DNA of 11,649 bases. Source: Sulfurimonas sp. Its GTDB lineage: Bacteria; Campylobacterota; Campylobacteria; Campylobacterales; Sulfurimonadaceae. The stretch spans positions 1-11,649 of the forward strand of contig JAMOSE010000100.1 in assembly GCA_027063215.1 (NCBI GenBank), given 5' to 3'. Shown here piece after piece: positions 1 to 6,642 of this stretch (the first letter of the stretch is position 1; each line of letters begins with the position of its first letter). Made by a program: the position numbers and the translations under genes. The notes under the pieces were generated by a model. That model did not search any database. It saw nothing but the letters and a program-made list of their open reading frames with translations, and was not told the origin of the DNA.

Positions 1-581
1 TTGAACAAAATGTTGTTTATGTAAGTGATGCAGGGATGCCGGGAATTAGCGATCCTGGGCAGACTCTGGTGCGTTACTGTATTGACAACGGTGTAGATTA
101 CGATGTACTTCCCGGAGCAAATGCAGTACTGACTGCTTTTGTAGCAAGTGGATTTTGTGAGACACAAATGCTTTTTTTTGGTTTCTTGGATCATAAAGGT
201 AACTCTCGTGCACAGCAGTTACAAGAGGCAATGTATAACGGATATACTACGGTTCTTTATGAGTCTCCACATAGATTGGAAAAACTTTTAGAAGAGATAG
301 CCGCTGTTGATGCAAAACGTAATCTTTTTGTTGCCAAAGAGTTAACAAAAAAATATCAGAGATATCTTCATGGAAATGCAAAAGAGATTTTAGAACAACT
401 ACAAAAAAACTACAAAGGTGAATGGGTTGTGGTTATTGATGCCGCACAAGCACATGCAAGCTCGGCTATCAGTGAAAAAGACATCCTCTTACTTGATCTT
501 CCTAAGAAAGTACAAGCAAAACTTATATCAAAAATAACAGGAGAAAATACAAAATCCTGTTACCAACGACTTTTAACCTAA
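1..581 (+). CDS. rsmI: 16S rRNA (cytidine1402-2'-O)-methyltransferase RsmI, 3' part
   Basis: The gene is cut by the window edge. The reading frame is open from base 3, well before the first ATG at 36, so that ATG is internal. The visible ~192 codons carry the RsmI/tetrapyrrole-methylase signature SDAGMPGISDPG at the left edge, then LPGANAVLTAFVASG, YESPHRLEKLLEEI, KELTKKYQRYLHG and GEWVVVI near the end, in the family's order. The whole family is usually about 270-290 residues, so roughly 80 N-terminal residues are missing. The family uses S-adenosylmethionine to methylate the ribose of C1402 in the 16S rRNA P site; this function is taken from family knowledge. The next gene, another rRNA ribose methyltransferase, starts 107 bases downstream from its own apparent promoter. 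Confidence 0.93.
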   Translation, partial: EQNVVYVSDAGMPGISDPGQTLVRYCIDNGVDYDVLPGANAVLTAFVASGFCETQMLFFGFLDHKGNSRAQQLQEAMYNGYTTVLYESPHRLEKLLEEIAAVDAKRNLFVAKELTKKYQRYLHGNAKEILEQLQKNYKGEWVVVIDAAQAHASSAISEKDILLLDLPKKVQAKLISKITGENTKSCYQRLLT

Positions 582-676
582 AATTTCTTTGTTCTTTATC
601 GAATGTTTTTGATATATATAGGCTTTGATCTTTGCATTTCTTCTGCAAAAGTACTCAAAAATAACATAATTTTAGA

Positions 677-682
677 TAAAAT
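677..682 (+). promoter_or_regulatory. -10 box directly upstream of rlmB (possible leaderless start)
   Basis: TAAAAT sits 6 bases before the rlmB ATG (689), preceded by an AT-rich stretch. With normal -10 to +1 spacing, transcription would begin at or next to the A of the start codon. No purine-rich ribosome binding site is visible before the ATG, which fits a leaderless or nearly leaderless message. This is a reading of the sequence only. Confidence 0.5.
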
Positions 683-688
683 ACACTC

Positions 689-1372
689 ATGTTAATTTAT
701 GCAAAACAACCAATATACTATTTGATAAAAAACTATCCACAAAAAATAAAAACACTCTATTTGGCAAAAGAACTTGAGAAAAAAGAGTACTCTCGTCTTA
801 TGAAAATGGGCTTTGAGATCAAGCGTATTCCTAATGAAGCCGCTGTGAAAATGAGTAAAAATGCCAATCATCAAGGCTTTTTGGCTGAGGTTGAGGATTA
901 TCACCTTCATGATTTTAAAACATTTTTAGATAAAGAGTTTATTCTTGTTCTTGCCGGACTTACTGATGTCGGCAATATTGGAGCAATTATTCGCAGTGCC
1001 TATGCTTTAGGTGTTGATGCTGTTGTGGCTTGTGGAGTAAAGCGACTTAATATTGAACCGCTTTTACGTACAAGTACCGGAGCACTCTTTGATATGCCAT
1101 TGGCAGTGGAACATAACATTCACAATGTTTTAAATGATCTTAAAATGTCAGGATTTACTTCTTATGGTGCAGATATGGGCGGTGTTGATATTCGTAATGC
1201 AAAGATCGAAAAAAAGAGAGTACTGGTTTTAGGAAATGAGGGGGAAGGACTTACTGCACGGGTAAGTTCTAAGTTAGATAAAATTGTAAGTATAAAGATG
1301 GCACATGATTTTGATTCACTCAATGTGAGTGTAGCAGGGGCAATTTTGATGGATAGGATGAGATATGAGTGA
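689..1372 (+). CDS. rlmB: 23S rRNA (guanosine-2'-O)-methyltransferase RlmB/TrmH family
   Basis: This is a SpoU/TrmH-family (SPOUT) ribose methyltransferase of 227 residues. The three SPOUT motifs are visible: motif 1 DVGNIGAIIR (93-102) with the invariant Asn and Arg, motif 2 VLGNEGEGL (180-188), and motif 3 SIKMAHDFDSLNVSVAGAIL (201-220), which forms the knotted SAM site. An N-terminal substrate-binding region ends in NHQGF (60-64), typical of RlmB. The family methylates the 2'-O of a guanosine in the 23S rRNA peptidyl-transferase region (G2251 in E. coli); the exact target here is inferred from the family. The N-terminus begins where close relatives begin (MLIYAKQ), which supports the ATG at 689 although no ribosome binding site is seen. 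The 3' end overlaps the next gene by 8 bases (ATGAGTGA), suggesting translational coupling. Confidence 0.93.
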   Translation: MLIYAKQPIYYLIKNYPQKIKTLYLAKELEKKEYSRLMKMGFEIKRIPNEAAVKMSKNANHQGFLAEVEDYHLHDFKTFLDKEFILVLAGLTDVGNIGAIIRSAYALGVDAVVACGVKRLNIEPLLRTSTGALFDMPLAVEHNIHNVLNDLKMSGFTSYGADMGGVDIRNAKIEKKRVLVLGNEGEGLTARVSSKLDKIVSIKMAHDFDSLNVSVAGAILMDRMRYE

Positions 1373-2216
1373 AAGTTTGGAACGACTAAAAGAGATCGGT
1401 GCACAAAAGATATATGATGATACGCATATACCGGTTGGGCATATAGAATCTATACTCTATGAAAATTTTAAAAGTTTGAGTAAACTGCAGTTTTTAGGTT
1501 TTATATCAATTATCGAACGTGAATACGGGTATGATTTAAGTGAACTTCGAGACAAAGGTTTAGCTTATTTCAATGAATTAGATGCCAATAAAAATGTTGT
1601 AATCAATGAGTCAATTTATAAAGCACCAGCAAACAAAAAAAGTTTTATGTTTGTTTATATAGCATTTGCAGTGATTATATTTGTTACAGTAATGGTCTAT
1701 ACTATGGGATCTTCAGAAGAAAATTCCAATGCTCTTGCTTTAGAAAACAAAGTAATCAAAGAGGTGAAACAAAATCTTTTTATTGATAAAAATGAGAGTA
1801 ACAGTAGTGATAATATGCAACTTCAAGATGAAAAAATGCTGCAAGAGGATGACAATATTTCTGCTCAATTGGATGTCAATAGCAGTGAAAATGTAAACGA
1901 AGAAGAATTACAAGAAGAACCACCGGCTATTATCGAACATAAGCTTGAAATTATTGCAAAGAAGAGAGTTTGGTTGGGTTATATTGATGTAACAGAAAAT
2001 AAAAGATATCAAAAAACTTTTAAAGGCAGTTTGAAACTTGATCCTTCAAAAGCATGGTTGCTCTATTTTGGTCATGGTAATGTAGAAATTACTGTTGATA
2101 ACGAGGTAAAAAAGTTTCATGATAGAAGTACATTACGACTTTATTATAAAGATGGAGAGATTCGTAAAGTATCACTGCAAGAGTTTAAGCGTTTAAACAG
2201 AGGTAGAAAATGGTAA
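1365..2216 (+). CDS. RodZ-like bitopic membrane protein (divergent)
   Basis: This 283-residue protein has a cytoplasmic N-terminal part (1-94), one transmembrane helix (about 95-114, FMFVYIAFAVIIFVTVMVY), a long acidic Ser/Asn/Glu linker (116-186) and a C-terminal domain rich in beta strands (about 190-275). The order matches RodZ, the MreB-binding cell-shape protein. Residues 12-66 can be laid by eye on the RodZ helix-turn-helix (DDTHIPVGHIESILYENF, then SLSKLQFLGFISIIEREYGYD). The C-terminal part has a Trp-containing strand (RVWLGYIDV) and FGHGNVEITVDNE, reminiscent of the RodZ DUF4115 fold. This is by-eye similarity, so RodZ function is inference. The gene overlaps rlmB by 8 bases and the next gene by 7. 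No cell-shape gene such as mreB is visible in the window. Confidence 0.6.
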   Translation: MSESLERLKEIGAQKIYDDTHIPVGHIESILYENFKSLSKLQFLGFISIIEREYGYDLSELRDKGLAYFNELDANKNVVINESIYKAPANKKSFMFVYIAFAVIIFVTVMVYTMGSSEENSNALALENKVIKEVKQNLFIDKNESNSSDNMQLQDEKMLQEDDNISAQLDVNSSENVNEEELQEEPPAIIEHKLEIIAKKRVWLGYIDVTENKRYQKTFKGSLKLDPSKAWLLYFGHGNVEITVDNEVKKFHDRSTLRLYYKDGEIRKVSLQEFKRLNRGRKW

Positions 2217-3031
2217 AAATTCTTTTTCTAACTCTATTATATAGTACTGTACTGCTTAGTCAAGAGAATCCTCTTTCGCTGAAGATACAAAGTTTTTTGA
2301 GCGAGAAAACATATAAAGAAAACAAAGGTTTTGTTGATGTTATATTTGAACCACAGTCTGCTTTTTATAAAAACGGTAGAGTGAATGCATTAAAAGTTGT
2401 GCAGACTCTAAAAGAGAATGGTTTATTACATCTCTACTTTAAAAAACCGCAAGAGTTTCGCTTACATTTTAAAACAAGTGGCTATCCTCTTTTCTTTGTT
2501 AAAATTATGAGTGACACGCTTCGTAATATTGGTTATTATCGTTATGTTACAACAGCTTCAAATCTTGATGTTTCAGAATTTACATGGAGTATAGGCTTGA
2601 CTTCTGAATATGTAACCGATCCTTTGGCATTAGAAGCAGAACTGGCTAAAAGTTCTTGTAAAATCATAGATATTCAAAGAAATACTTCAAAAGAGTGGAC
2701 CTATGTTATTGATATGACACATGCTCAGTTACATGTACCTGTATTAAAGAAAGAAAAAGTAAAGCTAAAGCGTTCTTTATATGCACATTGGTTAAATGTT
2801 TCAAAGATTAGTAAACTCAAAATGAGTAGTTCAAATCGTAACCAGTGGCATCCGTACATTGCTTATTATGATAGTTCGCTGCATTTAATAAAAATTATGA
2901 AAAAAGAGCAGGTTTCTCGTAGTTTATCTTTAAATATACCAAAAGATACAACATATATTAAAGTTTCTGATCTCTATACACTGAAAAATGTACGGGATCC
3001 TTTAATCTTATATCCAAGTGGAATACGCTAG
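2210..3031 (+). CDS. Conserved periplasmic protein of unknown function
   Basis: I do not recognise a named family. The 273-residue product starts with a short Lys residue and a hydrophobic run (MVKILFLTLLYSTVLLS) that looks like a Sec signal peptide, with probable cleavage after Ser17 or close by. The rest is soluble, basic and apparently beta-rich, with alternating hydrophobic residues, many Tyr and Lys, and a single Cys (150). No second membrane helix or lipoprotein box (a Cys just after the signal) is seen. The ATG lies inside the end of the RodZ-like gene (7-base overlap), so the two are almost certainly co-translated and may act together in the envelope. I recall a periplasmic protein at the same position in Campylobacter, which makes this a lineage-specific core gene rather than an import. 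The function is open. Confidence 0.8.
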   Translation: MVKILFLTLLYSTVLLSQENPLSLKIQSFLSEKTYKENKGFVDVIFEPQSAFYKNGRVNALKVVQTLKENGLLHLYFKKPQEFRLHFKTSGYPLFFVKIMSDTLRNIGYYRYVTTASNLDVSEFTWSIGLTSEYVTDPLALEAELAKSSCKIIDIQRNTSKEWTYVIDMTHAQLHVPVLKKEKVKLKRSLYAHWLNVSKISKLKMSSSNRNQWHPYIAYYDSSLHLIKIMKKEQVSRSLSLNIPKDTTYIKVSDLYTLKNVRDPLILYPSGIR

Positions 3032-3066
3032 TTTTTTAGATATGTTATCTTATTGTAAATATTTTT

Positions 3067-3075
3067 TGCTAAAAT
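3067..3075 (+). promoter_or_regulatory. Extended -10 promoter for the aminotransferase-hom unit
   Basis: TGCTAAAAT is a good extended -10 element (TGn followed by TAAAAT) after a T-rich stretch, the typical form of sigma-70 promoters in this group, which often lack a -35 box. Transcription would start near 3081-3083, at the first base of the palindromic element. The mRNA leader would therefore carry the 61-base hairpin before the aminotransferase start at 3166. Confidence 0.5.
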
Positions 3076-3080
3076 GGCAT

Positions 3081-3141
3081 TAGACTTCTTGCAAAACTCC
3101 TATACGTCTCAACATATTGTAGGAGTTTTGCAAGAAGTCTA
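3081..3141. repeat. 61-bp palindromic element (MITE-like), 22-bp perfect inverted arms
   Basis: The left arm 3081-3102 (starts TAGACTTCTTGC, ends AACTCCTA) is the exact reverse complement of the right arm 3120-3141. The arms enclose a 17-base loop. The first 42 bases match 11527-11568 at 39 of 42 positions, so this is a dispersed repeat and not only a local hairpin. The arms look like terminal inverted repeats, with a possible TA target duplication at the outer ends. The element has no coding capacity. It could also work as an RNA hairpin in the aminotransferase leader, or terminate transcription from upstream, since a short T-rich run (3142-3151) follows. Confidence 0.75.
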
Positions 3142-3165
3142 TTAATATTTTTAATAGGGCTGAAT

Positions 3166-4398
3166 ATGTTTGATGAGTTTACATTTAATAGAGTTGAGAG
3201 ACTTCCAAAGTATGTCTTTGCAGAAGTTAATGAGATAAAAATGGCAGAACGCCATGCAGGTAAAGATGTTATAGATTTTTCTATGGGGAATCCTGATGGA
3301 CCAACCCCTGAACACATACGAGATAAACTTATCGAATCAGCCCAAAAAACAAAAACACATGGATACTCTACTTCAAAAGGTATTCCAAAACTGCTCAAAG
3401 CTATAGCAGACTGGTATGAACGTCGTTATGATTGTGTGTTAGACCCAGAAACAGAGTGTGTAGCTACTATGGGTTCAAAAGAGGGGTATGCACATCTTAC
3501 GTATGCGATAACAAATCCTGGTGATGTTGCAGTTGTCCCAGATCCTACGTATCCTATTCATGAGTATTCATTTATTTTAGCAGGTGGAAATGTTATCAAA
3601 TTTGGAATAGAATTTGATGAACATTATCGTCTTGATGAAGATAAGTTCTTTGAAAACTTAGAGAAGGTCTTTAAAGAGAGTTCACCAAAGCCAAAGTATG
3701 TACTTGTTAATTTTCCACATAATCCGACAACAGCAACAGTAACACTTGAGTTTTATGAAAGATTGGTTGCGATGGCAAAAGAGAAACGTTTTTATGTCAT
3801 TAGTGACATCGCTTATGGTGATATTACATTTGATGGGTATAAAACGCCATCAATTATGCAGGTAAAAGGTGCAAAAGATGTAGCTGTGGAGTCTTTTACG
3901 CTTTCAAAATCTTACAATATGGCTGGATGGCGTGTTGGTTTCTTTGTAGGAAATCCAAAACTTATCGGTGCATTGCAAAAGATTAAATCATGGTTAGATT
4001 ATGGAATGTTTACGCCTATTCAGGTTGCTGCAACTGTGGCTTTAAATGGTGATCAGCAGTGTGTAAGAGATATCACAGAGAAGTATAATCATCGTCAAGA
4101 AGTTTTAATTGAGGCATTTGGCCGTGCGGGTTGGCATATAGAAAAAAATGAAGCGACAATGTTTTCTTGGGCAAAGATCCCAGATTGTGTAGCGCATTTG
4201 GGATCGTTGGAGTTTTCAAAACGTCTGCTTACTGAAGCAGGTGTTGCCGTGGCTCCGGGAATTGGTTTTGGTGAGTATGGTGAGGGCTATGTACGTATTG
4301 CACTTATTGAAAATGATAACCGTATCCGTCAGGCTGCAAGAAATATAAAAGAGTTTTTAAAGCAGTTTGAAGGCTGTAATCAAGAGGGCAAAAAGTAA
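3166..4398 (+). CDS. alaC: AlaC-type alanine (glutamate-pyruvate) aminotransferase, PLP-dependent
   Basis: This is a fold-type I class I/II aminotransferase of 410 residues. The PLP Schiff-base lysine is Lys248 in FTLSKSYNMAGWR. Other family segments are DFSMGNPDGPTPEHI near 37-51, THGYSTSKGIP, a glycine-rich cofactor loop (MGSKEGYAHL), NFPHNPTTATV, and APGIGFGEYGEGYVRIALIENDNRIRQA near the C-terminus. From memory it resembles E. coli AlaC (YfdZ) along its whole length more than aspartate aminotransferases. AlaC makes alanine from pyruvate and glutamate; the substrate is inferred. It is sometimes labelled LL-diaminopimelate aminotransferase, which I consider less likely. AGGG (3156-3159) lies 6 bases before the ATG. 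The stop overlaps the hom start by one base (TAATG), so the two amino-acid genes form one translational unit. Confidence 0.85.
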   Translation: MFDEFTFNRVERLPKYVFAEVNEIKMAERHAGKDVIDFSMGNPDGPTPEHIRDKLIESAQKTKTHGYSTSKGIPKLLKAIADWYERRYDCVLDPETECVATMGSKEGYAHLTYAITNPGDVAVVPDPTYPIHEYSFILAGGNVIKFGIEFDEHYRLDEDKFFENLEKVFKESSPKPKYVLVNFPHNPTTATVTLEFYERLVAMAKEKRFYVISDIAYGDITFDGYKTPSIMQVKGAKDVAVESFTLSKSYNMAGWRVGFFVGNPKLIGALQKIKSWLDYGMFTPIQVAATVALNGDQQCVRDITEKYNHRQEVLIEAFGRAGWHIEKNEATMFSWAKIPDCVAHLGSLEFSKRLLTEAGVAVAPGIGFGEYGEGYVRIALIENDNRIRQAARNIKEFLKQFEGCNQEGKK

Positions 4399-5660
4399 TG
4401 ATAAAAGTTGGAATTATCGGTGTTGGAACAGTTGGAACAAGTGTAGCAAATATCTTAAAAGAGAATGCTGATGTAATCAGTGCCCGTGCAGGTCGTAACA
4501 TTATTGTCAAAAGCGGTGTTGTTAAAAACCTAAACAAAGATAGAGGTCTTGATATTACCTTAACAGATAATGTAGATGACATCTTAAATGATAAAGAGAT
4601 TGACATTGTTGTTGAACTTATGGGTGGTGTTGAGGAGCCTTTTAAGGTTGTTAAACGTGCACTTGAGGCTGGAAAAGCAGTTGTTACTGCAAACAAAGCA
4701 CTCCTTGCATACCATAGATATGAACTGCAGGATATTGCCAAAGATCAGGCCTTTGAATTTGAAGCTTCAGTAGCTGGCGGTATTCCTATTATTAATGCTC
4801 TTCGTGATGGACTCTCTGCAAATCATATAGAGTCTATTATGGGGATCATGAACGGTACATGTAACTATATGATGACAAAGATGACCAATGAGGGTGTAGC
4901 GTATGATGCAATTTTAAAAGAGTCTCAGGAGTTAGGGTACGCGGAAGCTGATCCGAGTTTTGATGTAGGTGGTTATGATGCTGCACATAAACTTCTTATT
5001 TTGGCAAGTATTGCTTATGGCATTGATGCAAAACCAGAAGATATCCTTATAGAGGGTATTGAAAATGTTACTCAAGATGATATCGCTTTTGCCAAAGAGT
5101 TTGGTTATGCTATCAAACTTTTAGGAATTGCAAAAAAAGATAAAAATGAAGTAGAACTGCGTGTACATGCCTGTCTAATTAAGCAAGAGGAGATGATTGC
5201 AAAGATTGACGGTGTTATGAATGGTATCTCTGTTGTCGGCGATAAAGTAGGTGAGACACTCTACTATGGACCGGGTGCCGGTGGTGATGCAACAGCTTCG
5301 GCAGTTGTTGCAAACATCATAGATATTGCAAGAAGTGGAAAATCTACACCTATGCTTGGTTTTAACCGCCCAATGGAGGGTAATACCCTTACACTTAAAC
5401 CAAGTGAAATGATTGAGAGTAAATACTACCTTCGTGTTAATGTAACAGACAGAACAGGGGTACTTGCAAAGCTGACTAAAATCTTTGAAGAGCATAATAT
5501 CTCTATAGAGACAATGTTGCAACGTCCAAGTGATAATGGGAGTGCAAACCTTCTTATATCTACACATCTGGCAGTTGAAAAAGATATTCAGGCAATGATG
5601 AGTACACTTGAATTGCTTGACTTTGTTCATACTAAACCTGTGATGATCAGGATCGTATAG
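4398..5660 (+). CDS. hom: Homoserine dehydrogenase with C-terminal ACT domain
   Basis: This enzyme reduces aspartate semialdehyde to homoserine with NAD(P)H in the cytoplasm, the branch step to threonine and methionine. The 420 residues show the Rossmann nucleotide loop GIIGVGTVGTSVA (5-17), VTANKALLA with Lys100, the substrate region MNGTCNYMMTKM (151-162), and the family signature YAEADPSFDVGGYDAAHK (181-198), where Lys198 is the expected catalytic lysine. GPGAGGDATASAVV follows at 291-304. An ACT domain fills about 343-415 (YYLRVNVTDRTGVLAKLTKIF), the usual site of threonine feedback inhibition in this class. GAGGG (4384-4388) lies 9 bases before the ATG, inside the aminotransferase gene. 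The domain content and length match the usual ACT-containing form, and nothing appears broken. Confidence 0.95.
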   Translation: MIKVGIIGVGTVGTSVANILKENADVISARAGRNIIVKSGVVKNLNKDRGLDITLTDNVDDILNDKEIDIVVELMGGVEEPFKVVKRALEAGKAVVTANKALLAYHRYELQDIAKDQAFEFEASVAGGIPIINALRDGLSANHIESIMGIMNGTCNYMMTKMTNEGVAYDAILKESQELGYAEADPSFDVGGYDAAHKLLILASIAYGIDAKPEDILIEGIENVTQDDIAFAKEFGYAIKLLGIAKKDKNEVELRVHACLIKQEEMIAKIDGVMNGISVVGDKVGETLYYGPGAGGDATASAVVANIIDIARSGKSTPMLGFNRPMEGNTLTLKPSEMIESKYYLRVNVTDRTGVLAKLTKIFEEHNISIETMLQRPSDNGSANLLISTHLAVEKDIQAMMSTLELLDFVHTKPVMIRIV

Positions 5661-5669
5661 AGTAGGTAA

Positions 5670-6407
5670 ATGAAAATTTTAATTACTGGCGCAAGTAGCG
5701 GTATAGGTGCTGAATTTGCCCGCCAGTATGCCTCTTTAGATAATGAATTCTATTTACTAGCTAGAAGAGAAGAAAAACTCCAAGACCTTAAAAATGAACT
5801 ACAAAACAGATGTCAAAACATCACTCTTATTATTGTAGATGTTCGTGACTTTGAAGCACTGCAGCAGAAATTGCATGAACTGCAGAGCTTTGATATGGTT
5901 ATACTCAATGCCGGTATATCGCTAGGACATACACATACAAATATACCAACTATAGCAGAGTTTAAAAATCTTTATGATGTCAATGTACTCTCACAACATG
6001 CTGTTTTGGAAGTAGTATTGCCAAAGATGCAAGAGCAAAAAAGCGGAAAAATAGTTTTTATATCTTCACTCTCTTCACTTTTTACAATGCCAAGTGCAAA
6101 AGTTTATGCTTCATCAAAAAGAGCACTCAATGCTTATGCTGAGGGAATACGCTACAAATACAAAAAAGATGGAATCAAAGTAATAACAATACTGCCAGGA
6201 TTTATAAAAAGTGAACTGACTGATAAAAATGATTTTACGATGCCGTTTTTACTTGATACTGATAAGGGTGTACAAATGATGAAGAGAGCAATTGACAAAG
6301 GTAAAGAGTTTTATGCTTTTCCACTTAGATTTTATTTAATCATTCGCTTATTGAATTTACTACCATTATTTATTAGAAAAAAAATTATAAAATTTTATAA
6401 AAGATAG
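5670..6407 (+). CDS. Short-chain dehydrogenase/reductase (SDR), classical type
   Basis: This 245-residue NAD(P)-dependent oxidoreductase has TGASSGIG (6-13) as the cofactor loop, NAG (80-82), the catalytic Ser133 (ISSLSS), the YASSK motif with Tyr146 and Lys150, and PG (176-177). ARREEK after the second strand suggests NADP preference. The C-terminus (about 217-245, FPLRFYLIIRLLNLLPLFIRKK) is hydrophobic then basic, so the protein may sit on the membrane. The substrate is unknown. The gene starts 9 bases after hom with AGTAGG before the ATG and is probably read from the same transcript. From memory, hom is followed directly by yraN in related genomes, so the gene looks like the first member of an accessory block. 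The same frame stays open for 30 codons beyond the TAG stop (see the separate entry). Confidence 0.88.
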   Translation: MKILITGASSGIGAEFARQYASLDNEFYLLARREEKLQDLKNELQNRCQNITLIIVDVRDFEALQQKLHELQSFDMVILNAGISLGHTHTNIPTIAEFKNLYDVNVLSQHAVLEVVLPKMQEQKSGKIVFISSLSSLFTMPSAKVYASSKRALNAYAEGIRYKYKKDGIKVITILPGFIKSELTDKNDFTMPFLLDTDKGVQMMKRAIDKGKEFYAFPLRFYLIIRLLNLLPLFIRKKIIKFYKR

Positions 6408-6500
6408 TTATATGATTTTGCGAAAATTAGAAGGCGGATTAGAAAAGAACTAAATCTTGTTGATAATCCTATAGTATTTTACAAAGCAATCCTTAAGTAA
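6408..6500 (+). other. Possible in-frame extension or gene remnant after the SDR stop
   Basis: Directly after the SDR TAG (6405-6407) the same frame stays open for 30 codons to a TAA at 6498-6500. It reads LYDFAKIRRRIRKELNL and then VDNPIVFYKAILK, which is protein-like (basic amphipathic followed by a strand-like end). It has no start codon or ribosome binding site of its own. It may be a decayed C-terminus of the SDR, the tail of a lost gene, or chance. In a sequence this AT-rich, a 93-base open stretch is not strong evidence. Confidence 0.2.
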
Positions 6501-6530
6501 AGTTTTATTGTTGAAGCAGCAAGAATCTTA

Positions 6531-6599
6531 TAGCTGTTTTTATGCTAAGGCAAGGCTTGTCGCTACTCTATACAAGTGTGCAGATTGTAAAAACTGCTA
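6531..6599. repeat. Nested imperfect inverted repeats upstream of the toxin-antitoxin genes
   Basis: TAGCTGTTTTTA (6531-6542) and TAAAAACTGCTA (6588-6599) are inverted with one mismatch across a 45-base interval. A second pair, CTTGT/ACAAG (6556-6560 and 6572-6576), lies inside it. The right outer arm covers the -35 position of the toxin-antitoxin promoter. The structure could be an autoregulatory operator region, a folded single-stranded recombination site, or a small structured RNA. The sequence alone does not decide between these. Confidence 0.35.
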
Positions 6600-6614
6600 G
6601 AAATACGCTATAAT
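6585..6614 (+). promoter_or_regulatory. Sigma-70 type promoter of the toxin-antitoxin operon
   Basis: TTGTAA (6585-6590) and a perfect TATAAT (6609-6614) are separated by 18 bases, the best canonical promoter in the window. The start site would be about 6621. This places the ATG at 6631 only about ten bases into the message, without room for a ribosome binding site, and favours the ATG at 6643 as the antitoxin start. Confidence 0.65.
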
Positions 6615-6642
6615 ATACATATATAAATATATGGAGATAGAT

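Noticed and set aside
36..581. A complete small methyltransferase gene starting at the ATG at 36
   Set aside because: The frame is open and conserved to the left edge (EQNVVYVSDAG), so the ATG is internal to a truncated rsmI.
582..688. tRNA or small RNA gene between rsmI and rlmB
   Set aside because: No cloverleaf arms or strong stem can be drawn; the stretch is AT-rich and ends in the rlmB promoter.
3081..3141. CRISPR repeat or ordinary intrinsic terminator
   Set aside because: There are no regularly spaced repeats and spacers. A plain terminator does not explain the related copy at 11527, although terminator activity remains possible.
3069..3398. 109-codon minus-strand frame over the palindrome and the aminotransferase start
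   Set aside because: It mostly mirrors the aminotransferase N-terminus, and its end depends on the repeat; nothing supports translation.
3166..4398. LL-diaminopimelate aminotransferase or aspartate aminotransferase as the name
   Set aside because: Overall segments recall E. coli AlaC more closely, and to my knowledge this phylum makes diaminopimelate by the succinylase route. The alternative is not excluded without a tree.
4588..4773. 61-codon forward frame overlapping hom
   Set aside because: Leu/Lys-rich shadow of the hom coding frame without start signals.
5175..5630. 151-codon open frame on the minus strand inside hom
   Set aside because: It lies opposite the ACT domain of an intact homoserine dehydrogenase, has no ribosome binding site or recognisable motif, and has unnatural Cys/Asn-rich composition.
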